Below are positions 1-8,282 of a stretch of 64,000 nucleotides of DNA, piece after piece (the first letter of the stretch is position 1; each line of letters starts with the position of its first letter). A program made the translations under genes and the position numbers. The stretch covers positions 47,851 to 111,850 of the forward strand of contig CAYRYU010000011.1 in the NCBI GenBank assembly GCA_964428355.1. Direction: 5' to 3'. The stretch comes from CAYRYU01 sp964428355. GTDB taxonomy: Bacteria; Muiribacteriota; Ozemobacteria; Ozemobacterales; Ozemobacteraceae. The notes beneath the pieces were generated by a model. It searched no databases. It was not told the DNA's origin and was given only the letters and a program-made list of their open reading frames with translations.

Positions 1-29
1 TCCCGATTCCCCAGATAGCGGCTCATCAT
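1..29 (-). CDS. 5' end of a gene leaving the left edge
   Basis: On the minus strand a near-perfect ribosome binding site (GGAGGTGAGGA, complement of 30-40) stands directly before an ATGATG at 29-24. The frame then reads MMSRYLGNR to the edge without a stop. Only nine codons are visible, so no function can be given. The good Shine-Dalgarno and a TATAAT box about 27 bases upstream make a real gene start likely. Confidence 0.5.
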
Positions 30-55
30 TCCTCACCTCCAAGAATTTCCCCTCC

Positions 56-84
56 ATTATAACTCCTGTCGCCACGGATGGCGA
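56..84 (-). promoter_or_regulatory. Probable sigma70-type promoter for the left-edge gene
   Basis: Read on the minus strand, a TCGCCA box (79-84) is separated by 17 bases from a perfect TATAAT (56-61). The start codon of the left-edge gene follows about 27 bases on. The -35 half overlaps one arm of the repeat at 65-143, so the repeat may contribute part of this promoter. Confidence 0.4.
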
Positions 85-143
85 CGTGCACCGTTCTCGC
101 CCGGATGGCGAAGCTTTCGGGGCCTGTCGCCACTGATGGCGAC
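65..143. repeat. Dispersed GC-rich palindromic repeat, copy 1 (intergenic)
   Basis: Two hairpins with arms GTCGCCA/TGGCGAC (68-85 and 126-143) flank a stretch reading CGCCCGGATGGCGAAGC. A second, diverged copy with the same order of blocks lies at 42170-42254 inside a coding sequence. This looks like a REP-type dispersed element; no transposase is nearby. Confidence 0.6.
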
Positions 144-185
144 GGGACTCTGGAGGCAGATGCCGGGGGCGGCTGGCCGGGGGGC

Positions 186-1169
186 CTACTCCCGGTTGCG
201 GGGTTTTGAACCCGGGGCTTTCTTCACGCTCTTTTTCGCGGACCGGGGGCGGACCCGGTATTCGGTTCCGGGATCGGAAACATGAGGAATGGCGAGTTCC
301 GCCACTTTCTCCAAAGGAAGTCCGGTCATTTGGGCGACCTGCTCCTTGGAAAAACCACTTGCCAGCATTCTCCTGGCGACAACGCTCCGCTCCTCCTCCC
401 GCCCTTCTTCGCGTCCCTCTGCGCGTCCCTCTGCGCGCCCCTCTGCACGTCCCTCTGCACGGCCTTCGTCGCGGCCGGCACCCCGTATTGAAGCAAGATC
501 GCGAAGGCCTTTTTCCCGCAATTCGTAACGGTGTTGCTCTTTCTTGCTCTGGGAAAAGATCTCCTCGATGGTTAGGGCTTTCTTGATGGCCGGTTCGGTC
601 ATGGCAATCTTCTCCAGCTCTTTTCCCTGGACGTTGCTCAGGTAGGTCAGCCAACGGTCCAGCTTGGTTTTGGGATACCGCCTCTGCCTTCTGAACTTCG
701 GCAGCTCCAGGAAATGGATTTCGCAATCCCGCGTCAGGGAAACGTGAGTGGTGTTTTCCAGGAGAAGGAAGGTTTGGTGGAACTGATCGGAACCTGGAAG
801 GAACTCGAAGTTCACGACGTTGACGGCGATCACCGGCAGAAGGGCCTTGTATTCGATCCCGGAAACCAACTGCCCCCCGTAGAGACGCGACCAGTAGAAA
901 AGAGTGCGGCGTTCCGGTCCGCCTATGTTGACTATCTGGACCTCAATGTTGATCTTGGTGCCATTCTGCGAGGTAGCGAGGATGTCGAGCCGCGATGCTT
1001 TGTCTCCAAGGAACTCCGGATCGAGTTCCCGATCCTCCAGCTCGATATCGATCAGCGGCCCGGAAACGTCAGTAAGAATGATCGAGTTGAGAAAATCGAT
1101 GAGGATATCCTTGTTCTCCTCAACCCCGAAAATCCTCTTGAAGGCATAATCGTTCAACCGGTTGATCAT
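186..1169 (-). CDS. Rpn-family PD-(D/E)XK nuclease / putative transposase-like protein
   Basis: The 327-aa protein matches the Rpn/PDDEXK_2 family, which includes recombination-promoting nucleases that cut DNA. It begins MINRLNDYAFKRIFG, typical of the family. The probable catalytic residues are D62 (LDILA) and E76/Q78 (IEVQI). The C-terminal third is charged and contains a run of GRAE/GREE repeats encoded by 12-bp tandem repeats, followed by a helix-turn-helix-like SGFSKEQVAQMTGLP segment common in this family. The frame is open a further 219 codons upstream, but that part shows no family similarity. The ATG at 1169 gives the standard N-terminus, with AAGGGGATC about 15 bases upstream. It is transcribed away from the divergent peptidase gene at 1450. 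Rpn proteins are often mobile and multicopy; no terminal repeats were seen here. Confidence 0.85.
   Translation of the reverse strand: MINRLNDYAFKRIFGVEENKDILIDFLNSIILTDVSGPLIDIELEDRELDPEFLGDKASRLDILATSQNGTKINIEVQIVNIGGPERRTLFYWSRLYGGQLVSGIEYKALLPVIAVNVVNFEFLPGSDQFHQTFLLLENTTHVSLTRDCEIHFLELPKFRRQRRYPKTKLDRWLTYLSNVQGKELEKIAMTEPAIKKALTIEEIFSQSKKEQHRYELREKGLRDLASIRGAGRDEGRAEGRAEGRAEGRAEGREEGREEERSVVARRMLASGFSKEQVAQMTGLPLEKVAELAIPHVSDPGTEYRVRPRSAKKSVKKAPGSKPRNRE
411..458. repeat. 12-bp coding tandem repeat in the Rpn gene
   Basis: Four head-to-tail units of the form GCGTCCCTCTGC (411-422, 423-434, 435-446, 447-458) differ by one or two bases. On the gene strand they encode the repeated four-residue unit Gly-Arg-Ala-Glu. 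Being a multiple of three, unit gain or loss keeps the frame and changes only the length of the charged linker. Confidence 0.85.
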
Positions 1170-1334
1170 TTCGCTGCCTTGATCCCCTTTCGGCACCGTC
1201 CGACACGACAAGGATAACCTATCCGGCCTTGAAAGGTAAACCCTGCGAACCAGCTGCTCCCGACGGTTCCCTGAAGAACAATGCCCCCCCCTTTCCGAAC
1301 GATTCAATAAACAGCCTTGGATTGGTTCACGGGG

Positions 1335-1363
1335 TTGACCAGGATAGGATACTGGACTATTTT
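1335..1363 (+). promoter_or_regulatory. Possible promoter of the secreted HExxH peptidase
   Basis: TTGACC (1335-1340) and TATTTT (1358-1363) are 17 bases apart in the 280-bp divergent gap between the Rpn gene and the peptidase gene starting at 1450. I see nothing else assignable in that gap. Confidence 0.35.
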
Positions 1364-1449
1364 CGTCTGAATGACCGCGGGACGCCGGTGATGGCGAAAA
1401 TGCCCGGGAGGTGGATTTTGTGGATATCCTTTGGATTCGCAAGAAGGAA

Positions 1450-3525
1450 ATGAAGACCGCCCTGGGATTTGGGATCCTCCTGGCATTGATCCTGGGTGGA
1501 TTGGTGATGGGCGTTCCCTTTCCCGTGTTCGGTCGTGAGCCCGCCCTCCAATGGATTTCCCCGTCCCAGCAGGAGGAGGTGGCGAAAGCACTTGTCGGAA
1601 GCAAAGGAGCTTCGCTCACTTCGCGCATCGAAGCAGGGGTAAGACAAGCAGCCTTCTTCTGGCGAGAAGAGGATGGGTCACCCGAAGAATTCGCCTCCTT
1701 CTGCCAGGAACGTTTCATCGTTGACCCGGAACTCCTCAAGAGGCTCGTGAAACTTACCGGACAGAGTCTCCAGGTCGTTACAAGCCATTTCGAGGCAATT
1801 CGATTGGAGCTCCAGGATGTGAACACATCGGAACCCTTCGATGACCTTCCAGGCTACGACCTTTTCGCCGCCTTCAACGTTTTCACCCACTTATTCGAAG
1901 ACTGCTTCCGCCAGAAGATCGCGTTCCTCCTGCTCCTGAACATACCGCGGACAAGCCTGACAGAGAGATTGGAGGAGGGGCCCCGCTGGGACGAGGACAC
2001 CTGGGCAACGACCCGCCTGGTGGACATGTTCGTTTCGCGGTTTCCCCCTGGGTGTCTGGAGAGCTTCACGAAAGTTAACATTGCGGCTCAAGAATACATT
2101 GCCGGTTTCCAGCTCTTTCCGGGAATGTTCCTGGACGAAAAAGGGAATCATCTGTTCCCGTCCGATCTGACGTTGTCAACCCATTGGGGAATGCGCGACG
2201 AGATCAAAGCCCAGTATTCGCGGCCAGACGGCCTCGCGCGGCAGGAGTTGCTTTTCAAAGCGATGGAGAGGATCGTTGACGGGTCCATTCCCCGGGATGT
2301 CATCGGAAACCCCGACACGATCTGGGACCCCAATGCAAACAAGACCTTCGGGAGTGGTACCCTCCCGCTCGAGGTGCTTCCGGCAGATTCGGATGGTTCG
2401 AGGCGGTTCGAGTTTTTGAAGAAATCATTCGAAGGGATGCGGGAAATGGATCCCTTCAACATTGCAGGGAAAACCAACCTCGACGTTCTTTTCGAGTTCG
2501 ATCTGCAGATTCCCGAAAAGCGGGTTATCGAAATCCTCGAGTCGGTCGCAGGTTCACCTCTCGCCCTCCGTGTTGCCAGGGTCATCTCGAGGCGGCTGGG
2601 CCGGCCGCTCCGACCCTTCGACATCTGGTATCAAGGATTTCGGCCGGGCAGGAACACTCCTGAGACCGATTTTGACAAGAGGTTGGCGCGGCTGTTTCCC
2701 GACGTGGGAAGTTTCCAGAAGGCGATCCCAGGACTCCTTGTCCAACTCGGATTCACCCGCCGTCAAGCCGCTTTCCTGGGGAAAGCGATTCGCGTGGAGT
2801 CGACAGGTGGATGGGCGATCGCCTTTGCTCCACCATCTCCCGGTTCCCAGGCCCGTCTGAGGACACGGTTCACTCCCGACGGGATGGACTTCAAAGGGTT
2901 CGACGCCGCCATCCACGAGCTCGGACACAATGTGGAGCAGATATTCACAACCTATCTGAACAAGCGATACTGCTTCCGGTTCCTGCCGAACATGGCTTTC
3001 AGTGAGGCTTTCGCATTCTTCCTCCAGGAGCGGGTTCCCGACCTCCTGGGAGCTCCGCCCCCAACCCGTCGGGATACCGCAGCAAGGACGCTGGACACAT
3101 TCTGGAACATTTGGGAGAGCTGCGGGGCGGCTCTCGTCGAGATAGAACTCTGGCGCTGGATGCACGAACACCCCGAATCCGATGTGGAATCCATCCGGAA
3201 AGCGGCCATGGAAATTGCCAGATCCGTCTGGAACCGGTATTTCCAGCCCGTGATCGGAGAGTCCGACGTGCCGATCTTCCTCATCTATTCCCACTTTTTG
3301 AACAATCCTCTCTATTTCCCCAACTATCCGCTCGGAAACCTGATCCGGTTCCAGATCGGAAGATATCTGATGGGGAGAAAACCGGGTCCGGAAATCGAAA
3401 GGATGTGCCAGATCGGTATGGTGACTCCGCGGTTATGGATGGAACGGGCGGTGGGATCGGATGTTTCCTCCGCGCCTCTTCTGGAGGCGACCGCGGAAGC
3501 CCTGGAACGGTTCGAGGAACCCTGA
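1450..3525 (+). CDS. Secreted HExxH zinc metallopeptidase (M3-like gluzincin)
   Basis: The 691-aa protein has an N-terminal hydrophobic export signal (MKTALGFGILLALILGG). A zinc-peptidase motif IHELGH (H489, E490, H493) is followed 26 residues later by E519 in FSEAFAF, the spacing of gluzincins such as family M3. The rest is mostly helical-looking without other recognised motifs. The start at 1450 places the signal sequence at the N-terminus, whereas the upstream in-frame ATG at 1411 would bury it. It is probably a periplasmic or exported endopeptidase; the substrate is unknown. It stands alone, with an extended -10 promoter for the next gene right after its stop. Peptidase fold is supported; assignment to M3 is inference. 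Confidence 0.7.
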   Translation: MKTALGFGILLALILGGLVMGVPFPVFGREPALQWISPSQQEEVAKALVGSKGASLTSRIEAGVRQAAFFWREEDGSPEEFASFCQERFIVDPELLKRLVKLTGQSLQVVTSHFEAIRLELQDVNTSEPFDDLPGYDLFAAFNVFTHLFEDCFRQKIAFLLLLNIPRTSLTERLEEGPRWDEDTWATTRLVDMFVSRFPPGCLESFTKVNIAAQEYIAGFQLFPGMFLDEKGNHLFPSDLTLSTHWGMRDEIKAQYSRPDGLARQELLFKAMERIVDGSIPRDVIGNPDTIWDPNANKTFGSGTLPLEVLPADSDGSRRFEFLKKSFEGMREMDPFNIAGKTNLDVLFEFDLQIPEKRVIEILESVAGSPLALRVARVISRRLGRPLRPFDIWYQGFRPGRNTPETDFDKRLARLFPDVGSFQKAIPGLLVQLGFTRRQAAFLGKAIRVESTGGWAIAFAPPSPGSQARLRTRFTPDGMDFKGFDAAIHELGHNVEQIFTTYLNKRYCFRFLPNMAFSEAFAFFLQERVPDLLGAPPPTRRDTAARTLDTFWNIWESCGAALVEIELWRWMHEHPESDVESIRKAAMEIARSVWNRYFQPVIGESDVPIFLIYSHFLNNPLYFPNYPLGNLIRFQIGRYLMGRKPGPEIERMCQIGMVTPRLWMERAVGSDVSSAPLLEATAEALERFEEP

Positions 3526-3545
3526 CTCCCGCAACAGGGCAGGTG

Positions 3546-3554
3546 TGCTAGAAT
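3546..3554 (+). promoter_or_regulatory. Extended -10 promoter element
   Basis: TGCTAGAAT forms an extended -10 (TGn plus TAGAAT), 29 bases before the GTG start at 3583. No clear -35 is present, as is usual for extended -10 promoters. Confidence 0.4.
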
Positions 3555-3582
3555 CCGAGGAAACCAACCTGGGGGGGGAAGG

Positions 3583-4188
3583 GTGATCAGGATCGATCTG
3601 AGGCCTCCAGTTCCGGGAAAGGCGGAGGTCATTTTCCGGACCGTGCGGGAGGTTCTCTTCGTGAAGGCCGTTGCGGAGCTCGTCCCGGAAGTATTCATGG
3701 CAGCGTTTTCCATGTTTCTCCGGAATCCCGTCCTCCAGCTTCTCCCCTGGGGCCGGCCCAAAAGGGTTTTCCAGATGGTTCTGGATATCGGCCGGTCGGA
3801 TCCGAAATGGGACGACAGAAAGATCCATGAAGCCCTCGAACTCGCGATCCGCGGGCTGAAAAGATGGCAGAAGAGGGAGATCACGCTGGCGGAGGTTCCC
3901 AGACTCTCGGGAACCTTCCGGGAATCCCTTAAAGTCGGGTTGATGGGGGAAAGCCTGGGAGTCCTCTCGGAAGGCCCGGAATGGCAGGATCAGTTGAAGT
4001 ACTGGGGTCTCCAATCCCCCAGCGTGAACGAGGGCCTGGTCAACCTGCTTGATGACCGGCTGTACCGGATTCCCACCATCTGGACCATGATACTGACCCG
4101 GGGCCAATGGCATCTGCACAAGGTGCAGGAAGTCCCCTCCTTTTTCCAGAGGGTGGGCATCGAGATCTTCAGCTTTCGTCATCTTTGA
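3583..4188 (+). CDS. Hypothetical protein, 201 aa
   Basis: The frame starts with GTG after a purine-rich GGGGGGGGAAGG stretch and encodes a soluble-looking, mainly helical protein with no signal peptide and no motif I recognise. It begins MIRIDLRPPVPGKAEV and is rich in Leu, Arg and Glu. An extended -10 box lies just upstream. The promoter of the following rhomboid gene begins four bases after its stop, so the two are probably separate units. Coding is supported by an uninterrupted frame with codon use like its neighbours. Confidence 0.65.
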   Translation: MIRIDLRPPVPGKAEVIFRTVREVLFVKAVAELVPEVFMAAFSMFLRNPVLQLLPWGRPKRVFQMVLDIGRSDPKWDDRKIHEALELAIRGLKRWQKREITLAEVPRLSGTFRESLKVGLMGESLGVLSEGPEWQDQLKYWGLQSPSVNEGLVNLLDDRLYRIPTIWTMILTRGQWHLHKVQEVPSFFQRVGIEIFSFRHL

Positions 4189-4191
4189 AGG

Positions 4192-4220
4192 TTGCCATCG
4201 GGTGGACCCTGCCTTATACT
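4192..4220 (+). promoter_or_regulatory. Sigma70-type promoter of the rhomboid gene
   Basis: TTGCCA (4192-4197) and TATACT (4215-4220) match the consensus at five of six positions each and are exactly 17 bases apart. The ATG at 4242 follows 21 bases later, which also supports that start over the upstream in-frame one. Confidence 0.6.
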
Positions 4221-4241
4221 CGAAGTGAGGTCTTAACCCGA

Positions 4242-5054
4242 ATGTTTCTTCCCCTTCACGACCAGAACAATGCGAAGGTTACGCTCGTTCCCCTCGTCTC
4301 CTATGCCATCATCGCCCTGACCGTCCTCGTCTTTTTCTACCAGACCCTTCTGGAGATCGGAACAACGAACGAGGATCGGAACTTTGTCTTTCGCCATGGG
4401 CTGGTTCCTGCCCCGCTCCTGACAGGAAATCCAAATTACGATTGCGAGATCGTCCGGACCAAACCGAAAGATCCCAAGGAGCTCAGGAGACCATTCGCCG
4501 AAGCCCCCGACAATTCCGACCCTTCGCCGTTCAGTTTTTCCTTTCCCATCCGGAATTCGCTTCTTGGCCTCTATCTGATGCCCATCTCGTACATTTTCCT
4601 GCACGCGAGCTGGATGCACCTGATAGGAAACCTGTGGTTCTTCTGGATATTCGCCGACAACGTCGAGGAGCGGCTGGGTCACTTGTTTTTCGCGGGTTTC
4701 TACCTGTTCACGGGCATTGCCGCGGGACTCCTCCACGTAATCCTGAACACATCCTCCACCGTTCCCCTGATCGGTGCCAGCGGCGCAGTTTCAGGGTTGA
4801 TGGGAGCCTACATCATCCTGTTTCCCGGAAACAGGATCACGTCGTATTTCTGTCCGGTCTGGTTCTACATCCGGCGAATTGACGTTCCAGCCTGGATGGT
4901 CCTTGGCTTCTACATCCTCTTCAATCTGGTCGCGATGGCAAAGGCCGACTCTCTTGGATTGAACGTGGCTTTCGACGCCCATATCGGAGGGTTTATCGCG
5001 GGGACCCTGCTCTGCCTTCCTCTCAGAAAGCAGTTTGGCCCTTCTTCTGCCTGA
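4242..5054 (+). CDS. Rhomboid-family intramembrane serine protease
   Basis: The 270-aa polytopic membrane protein has the rhomboid hallmarks. HASWMHLIGNLWFF provides the oxyanion-side histidine and asparagine, GASGAVSG carries the nucleophile Ser180, and DAHIGGFIAG carries the catalytic His247. About six hydrophobic segments are visible, plus an insertion between the first and second that contains Cys and acidic residues. Rhomboids cleave transmembrane substrates within the lipid bilayer; the target here is unknown. The ATG at 4242 is preferred because the promoter lies at 4192-4220. The 3' end overlaps the convergent HEAT-repeat gene by 32 bp. Confidence 0.93.
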   Translation: MFLPLHDQNNAKVTLVPLVSYAIIALTVLVFFYQTLLEIGTTNEDRNFVFRHGLVPAPLLTGNPNYDCEIVRTKPKDPKELRRPFAEAPDNSDPSPFSFSFPIRNSLLGLYLMPISYIFLHASWMHLIGNLWFFWIFADNVEERLGHLFFAGFYLFTGIAAGLLHVILNTSSTVPLIGASGAVSGLMGAYIILFPGNRITSYFCPVWFYIRRIDVPAWMVLGFYILFNLVAMAKADSLGLNVAFDAHIGGFIAGTLLCLPLRKQFGPSSA

Positions 5055-7980
5055 TCACGAGCAGAAAGATCACCAGATTCGAAAACACCACCGGGGTCAG
5101 GAAGATTTCCGACATCGCGGCGATGACCGTCAGCAAAAACTCCCCTGAAGGGACGATCGAAAGGAAGAGGAGAATCTGGGTCGTCGTCCCCCCGATCAGG
5201 CTCATCATTATCGATGCAAAGATGTACATGAGGACGATCCTGTAGGGGTCCTTGGAAAAATACTGGACGGACCGGAAGAAGGGATCCCGGCCGGGGATGT
5301 TTCCTTCGATGATGAAGGTGGGCTCGACCAGCAGATAGGAGAAATACATCCGACCGAAAACCCCTATGAATGCCAACATTCCCGCCAGCTTGAACAGCGA
5401 GCTGAGATGGATATCCTGGATATCCGTGCCGATGCCGGCAAGGAATCCCGCCGGAATCAGTGCGATAAGGGCCCACCCGAACAGGAAGAGACATTTCTGG
5501 GCTTGAAGTGAAAGCAGCTGCCAGACAAGGGGTTTGGCCCGGTCGAATATCGTCCAGAAGGCTGGATCCTCGCCAATCACGTACTGCTTGATCTTCAGGG
5601 CGATGATGATCTTCCACATGGAATAGGCCCCAAGAACGAATACACCGTATCCGATCCCGAAAACCAGCACCGCAAACCCACCGATGATTTTGTTGATCCC
5701 CATGAGAATTCCACAACAGAAGGCGGTGACGAACAATCCTGCCACGGCAGCCAACACGGAACCTGCGGTGAAAAGCGTGAAGAAAACGACATGCTTCTGG
5801 TACAACCGGAGGGTGAGATCGAAGATCTCGGGAACCTCCGCGTCTTCGGACGGAAGGATCGAGAAATCCTGGCCCGGAAGCTGGAAGAACCTGTTCTTTT
5901 CAGCGTTGTCCAGCTCAGGCTGGAGGAGGATCCGCTGGTCGGGGGGAAGACGGCCCTGGAATTTGAGGATCCCTCCCCCCGCCTCCGAAAGGATATCCTC
6001 CCTTCGGGAAATGGCCTTCCTCTGCTGAAGCCGCAACAGTTCTGCCGAGGACATCTCCCTGGTTCCTTCGGCAAGGTTGCCAGAATCGACTTTCTGCCCT
6101 GACTCCTTCACGCTCGAGCGGGCGATCTGGTCCAGCCTCTCGATTTCCGCGTCGACGACTGCCAGAGCTTTCTTCACCTCCGGACTGAGGAGGTTCCGGC
6201 TTTCGGCTTTCCTGGCAAGCTGGATGAAAGCCGCGCGTTCCTTCTGCTGCGTCGGAATGCCGGGGCCCCGCGCCAAAGGCTGGTCCGACCTGATGTTCTG
6301 GAGGATCCCGGAGAAGAGCTGATCGAAGGTGTTCTCGAAGAATCTGTCCCGGCCCTTTTCGAGCCGTATCCGGGATTCGATCTTCGCCTTGAGGGGCTTG
6401 GCTTCTGCGATTCCGGCCTTGTCATATTCGGAAAGGACATCGAAGGCAAGAGACCTCACCATTCCGTCCGGGTCGGCCAGAAGTTTGCCCAGCAAGGGGA
6501 CGAACGAGGACTTGCGAAGGTTCGAGACGATGTATAGAGCCGAGCGGCGATAGGAATCTCGCGCATCCTCGGCAAGGCGGGTGACCGATTCCACTGGGTC
6601 GAGAATCCCGTCGTTGGTGAGGGCCATGATCGTGTTGGCCCGCACGCGGTTGTTCGGATCCTCGAGCAGCGGCATGAGGTGCTGGGAGGCTTCCTGCGGG
6701 TTTATCGCCGCGAGGGCTTCGGCGGCATTCGCCCGTATTCGGTCGTCGGTCGAACCCAGGAAGGGGAGGATCGCCCCGAAGGCGGATTCCGTCTTGATAT
6801 TCTTCAGGATGGCCAGGATCATCCCGATCAGGAAGGGCTCCTGCTCCTGAGAAAGTACCTCAACCAGCATACTCCCATCCTCCACGGAAGCTTTCTGATT
6901 GAGGCGGATCAACGCCCAGTGACGGTCGGAAACTTCCGCGCTGCGCAGAAGGGCGGGAATGCTTCCCGGTGTTTCCTCCCGGGGCGAAAGAGCTGGAGGG
7001 GGACCCGACGTTTCGATGGGAGACGGAACCGGCACCGGAGGGGCAGGCCCGAAAGCCGGGTAAGGCTCCTCTTGGGAAGGCATCGATTGGGCAGGAGGCG
7101 GGGGGACGCGCGGAGGTTGGGCCTGAAGCGCTGGTGGAGCGTCACGGGGCTGAGAATCGATCTGAGAAAGCACTTCGCGGGCCGCTTCATTCCCTGCCTC
7201 GGCAAGGCCCTTCACGATTTCTCGCGCTTTCTCCCTGATTCTTTCGAGAGGATCGGACTGGGCGATTCGCCCAATCACGGCAAGTGCGTGGGGGGTCTTG
7301 AAGCGGCTCAGGGCAAAGAGAGCTGAATCGCGCATCCAGACTTCGCCTTCAATTGCCATCTTCTTGAGAAGTTCGAAAAGCGGAGCTCCTCCGTAAGCCT
7401 GGAGAGCCTTGATGACGTTGGCCTTTACCCGGTTGTCCTCGTCCTGCATGACCGGAATGAGGTACTTGTAGCATTCTTCGGTCCCGATCGTGGCAAGAGC
7501 CTCGACCGCATTCGCCCTGACGCGCGAGTCGGCGTGTTGAAGGTGCTCGGCAAGGAGATCGATATCCCCGTGATCTCCGAACCGGCCAAGGGCGATAACG
7601 AAACTCGCCTGGAGCTGCGGCACGGTTTCACGCTTCAATCCTTCGCGAACGAGGATGTGAGCATCGCGTGTTCCCGCCTTCAACGCCCCCTTGAGCCCCT
7701 CGAACCGGAGTTTCGGGTCGTCGGAGGAGAAGAGGGTCGGAAGGTCGGCGACCTGTTCCACACCCGACTCAGGGGATTTTTCGACCTGGCTCCTCAGGGA
7801 ATCGAGTGCACGACGGGCATAATACCGGATCTCGACGCTGGGATCCTCGTTGGCGAGCTTGTTGAGTATGGGAATCGTCAGCTGATCGCCGCTCTGGATC
7901 AGGTCGATGATCCCCTGTCTCCTGTCGTTCTCATCCGCCGACTGGAGAAGGGGAAGTATCGCAGCGAGATTGTCGTTCAT
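5023..7980 (-). CDS. HEAT-repeat protein with C-terminal membrane domain
   Basis: The 985-aa protein begins with HEAT/armadillo-type helical repeats (about residues 1-270). These show units such as DEDNRVKANVIKAL and DPSVEIRYYARRAL. A Pro-rich linker (about 275-330) precedes a second HEAT block (about 335-520) and a charged region. The final 260 residues contain about six hydrophobic segments. HEAT repeats bind proteins and the C-terminus anchors the molecule in the membrane, so a scaffold role is plausible but unproven. A second HEAT-plus-membrane gene lies at 21396. The 3' end overlaps the convergent rhomboid gene. The 302-bp gap upstream holds 17-bp tandem repeats. Confidence 0.85.
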   Translation of the reverse strand: MNDNLAAILPLLQSADENDRRQGIIDLIQSGDQLTIPILNKLANEDPSVEIRYYARRALDSLRSQVEKSPESGVEQVADLPTLFSSDDPKLRFEGLKGALKAGTRDAHILVREGLKRETVPQLQASFVIALGRFGDHGDIDLLAEHLQHADSRVRANAVEALATIGTEECYKYLIPVMQDEDNRVKANVIKALQAYGGAPLFELLKKMAIEGEVWMRDSALFALSRFKTPHALAVIGRIAQSDPLERIREKAREIVKGLAEAGNEAAREVLSQIDSQPRDAPPALQAQPPRVPPPPAQSMPSQEEPYPAFGPAPPVPVPSPIETSGPPPALSPREETPGSIPALLRSAEVSDRHWALIRLNQKASVEDGSMLVEVLSQEQEPFLIGMILAILKNIKTESAFGAILPFLGSTDDRIRANAAEALAAINPQEASQHLMPLLEDPNNRVRANTIMALTNDGILDPVESVTRLAEDARDSYRRSALYIVSNLRKSSFVPLLGKLLADPDGMVRSLAFDVLSEYDKAGIAEAKPLKAKIESRIRLEKGRDRFFENTFDQLFSGILQNIRSDQPLARGPGIPTQQKERAAFIQLARKAESRNLLSPEVKKALAVVDAEIERLDQIARSSVKESGQKVDSGNLAEGTREMSSAELLRLQQRKAISRREDILSEAGGGILKFQGRLPPDQRILLQPELDNAEKNRFFQLPGQDFSILPSEDAEVPEIFDLTLRLYQKHVVFFTLFTAGSVLAAVAGLFVTAFCCGILMGINKIIGGFAVLVFGIGYGVFVLGAYSMWKIIIALKIKQYVIGEDPAFWTIFDRAKPLVWQLLSLQAQKCLFLFGWALIALIPAGFLAGIGTDIQDIHLSSLFKLAGMLAFIGVFGRMYFSYLLVEPTFIIEGNIPGRDPFFRSVQYFSKDPYRIVLMYIFASIMMSLIGGTTTQILLFLSIVPSGEFLLTVIAAMSEIFLTPVVFSNLVIFLLVIRQKKGQTAF

Positions 7981-8090
7981 TCCGAAATGATCGTCTTTAC
8001 AGGGAGTTTCGGTGCTTTCCGTCTCTTCCGGCCATTTGAGGCCTTTTTCAGGTTAGCACAGGCACTCACCACAGACAAGGCCGGCAGCCG

Positions 8091-8140
8091 GAAATGCCAG
8101 TATCGGGAAACTGCCAGCATCGGGAAACTGCCAACATCGG
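8091..8140. repeat. 17-bp tandem repeat in a divergent intergenic gap
   Basis: Three near-identical units of GAAACTGCCAGCATCGG (8091-8106 one base short, 8107-8123, 8124-8140) lie between the HEAT-repeat gene (start 7980, minus) and the esterase gene (start 8283, plus). No confident promoter could be placed in the gap. The repeats could be iterons for a regulator or simple slippage products. Confidence 0.75.
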
Positions 8141-8282
8141 GAAAGCATCCGAAAACGATCCCGGTCGGATTCACCGATGTGGGGGAATTTCCCCGGAGTC
8201 CCGGGACCAGGCAACCACTTGAACCGGTACAGGAAAAATGACATGATTGGTCATCGGAAGATCCTTTTTCAGGGGAATGACC

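Noticed and set aside
186..1826. 546-aa reading of the Rpn gene
   Set aside because: The first 219 codons have no family similarity and overlap the divergent peptidase gene; the family N-terminus starts at 1169.
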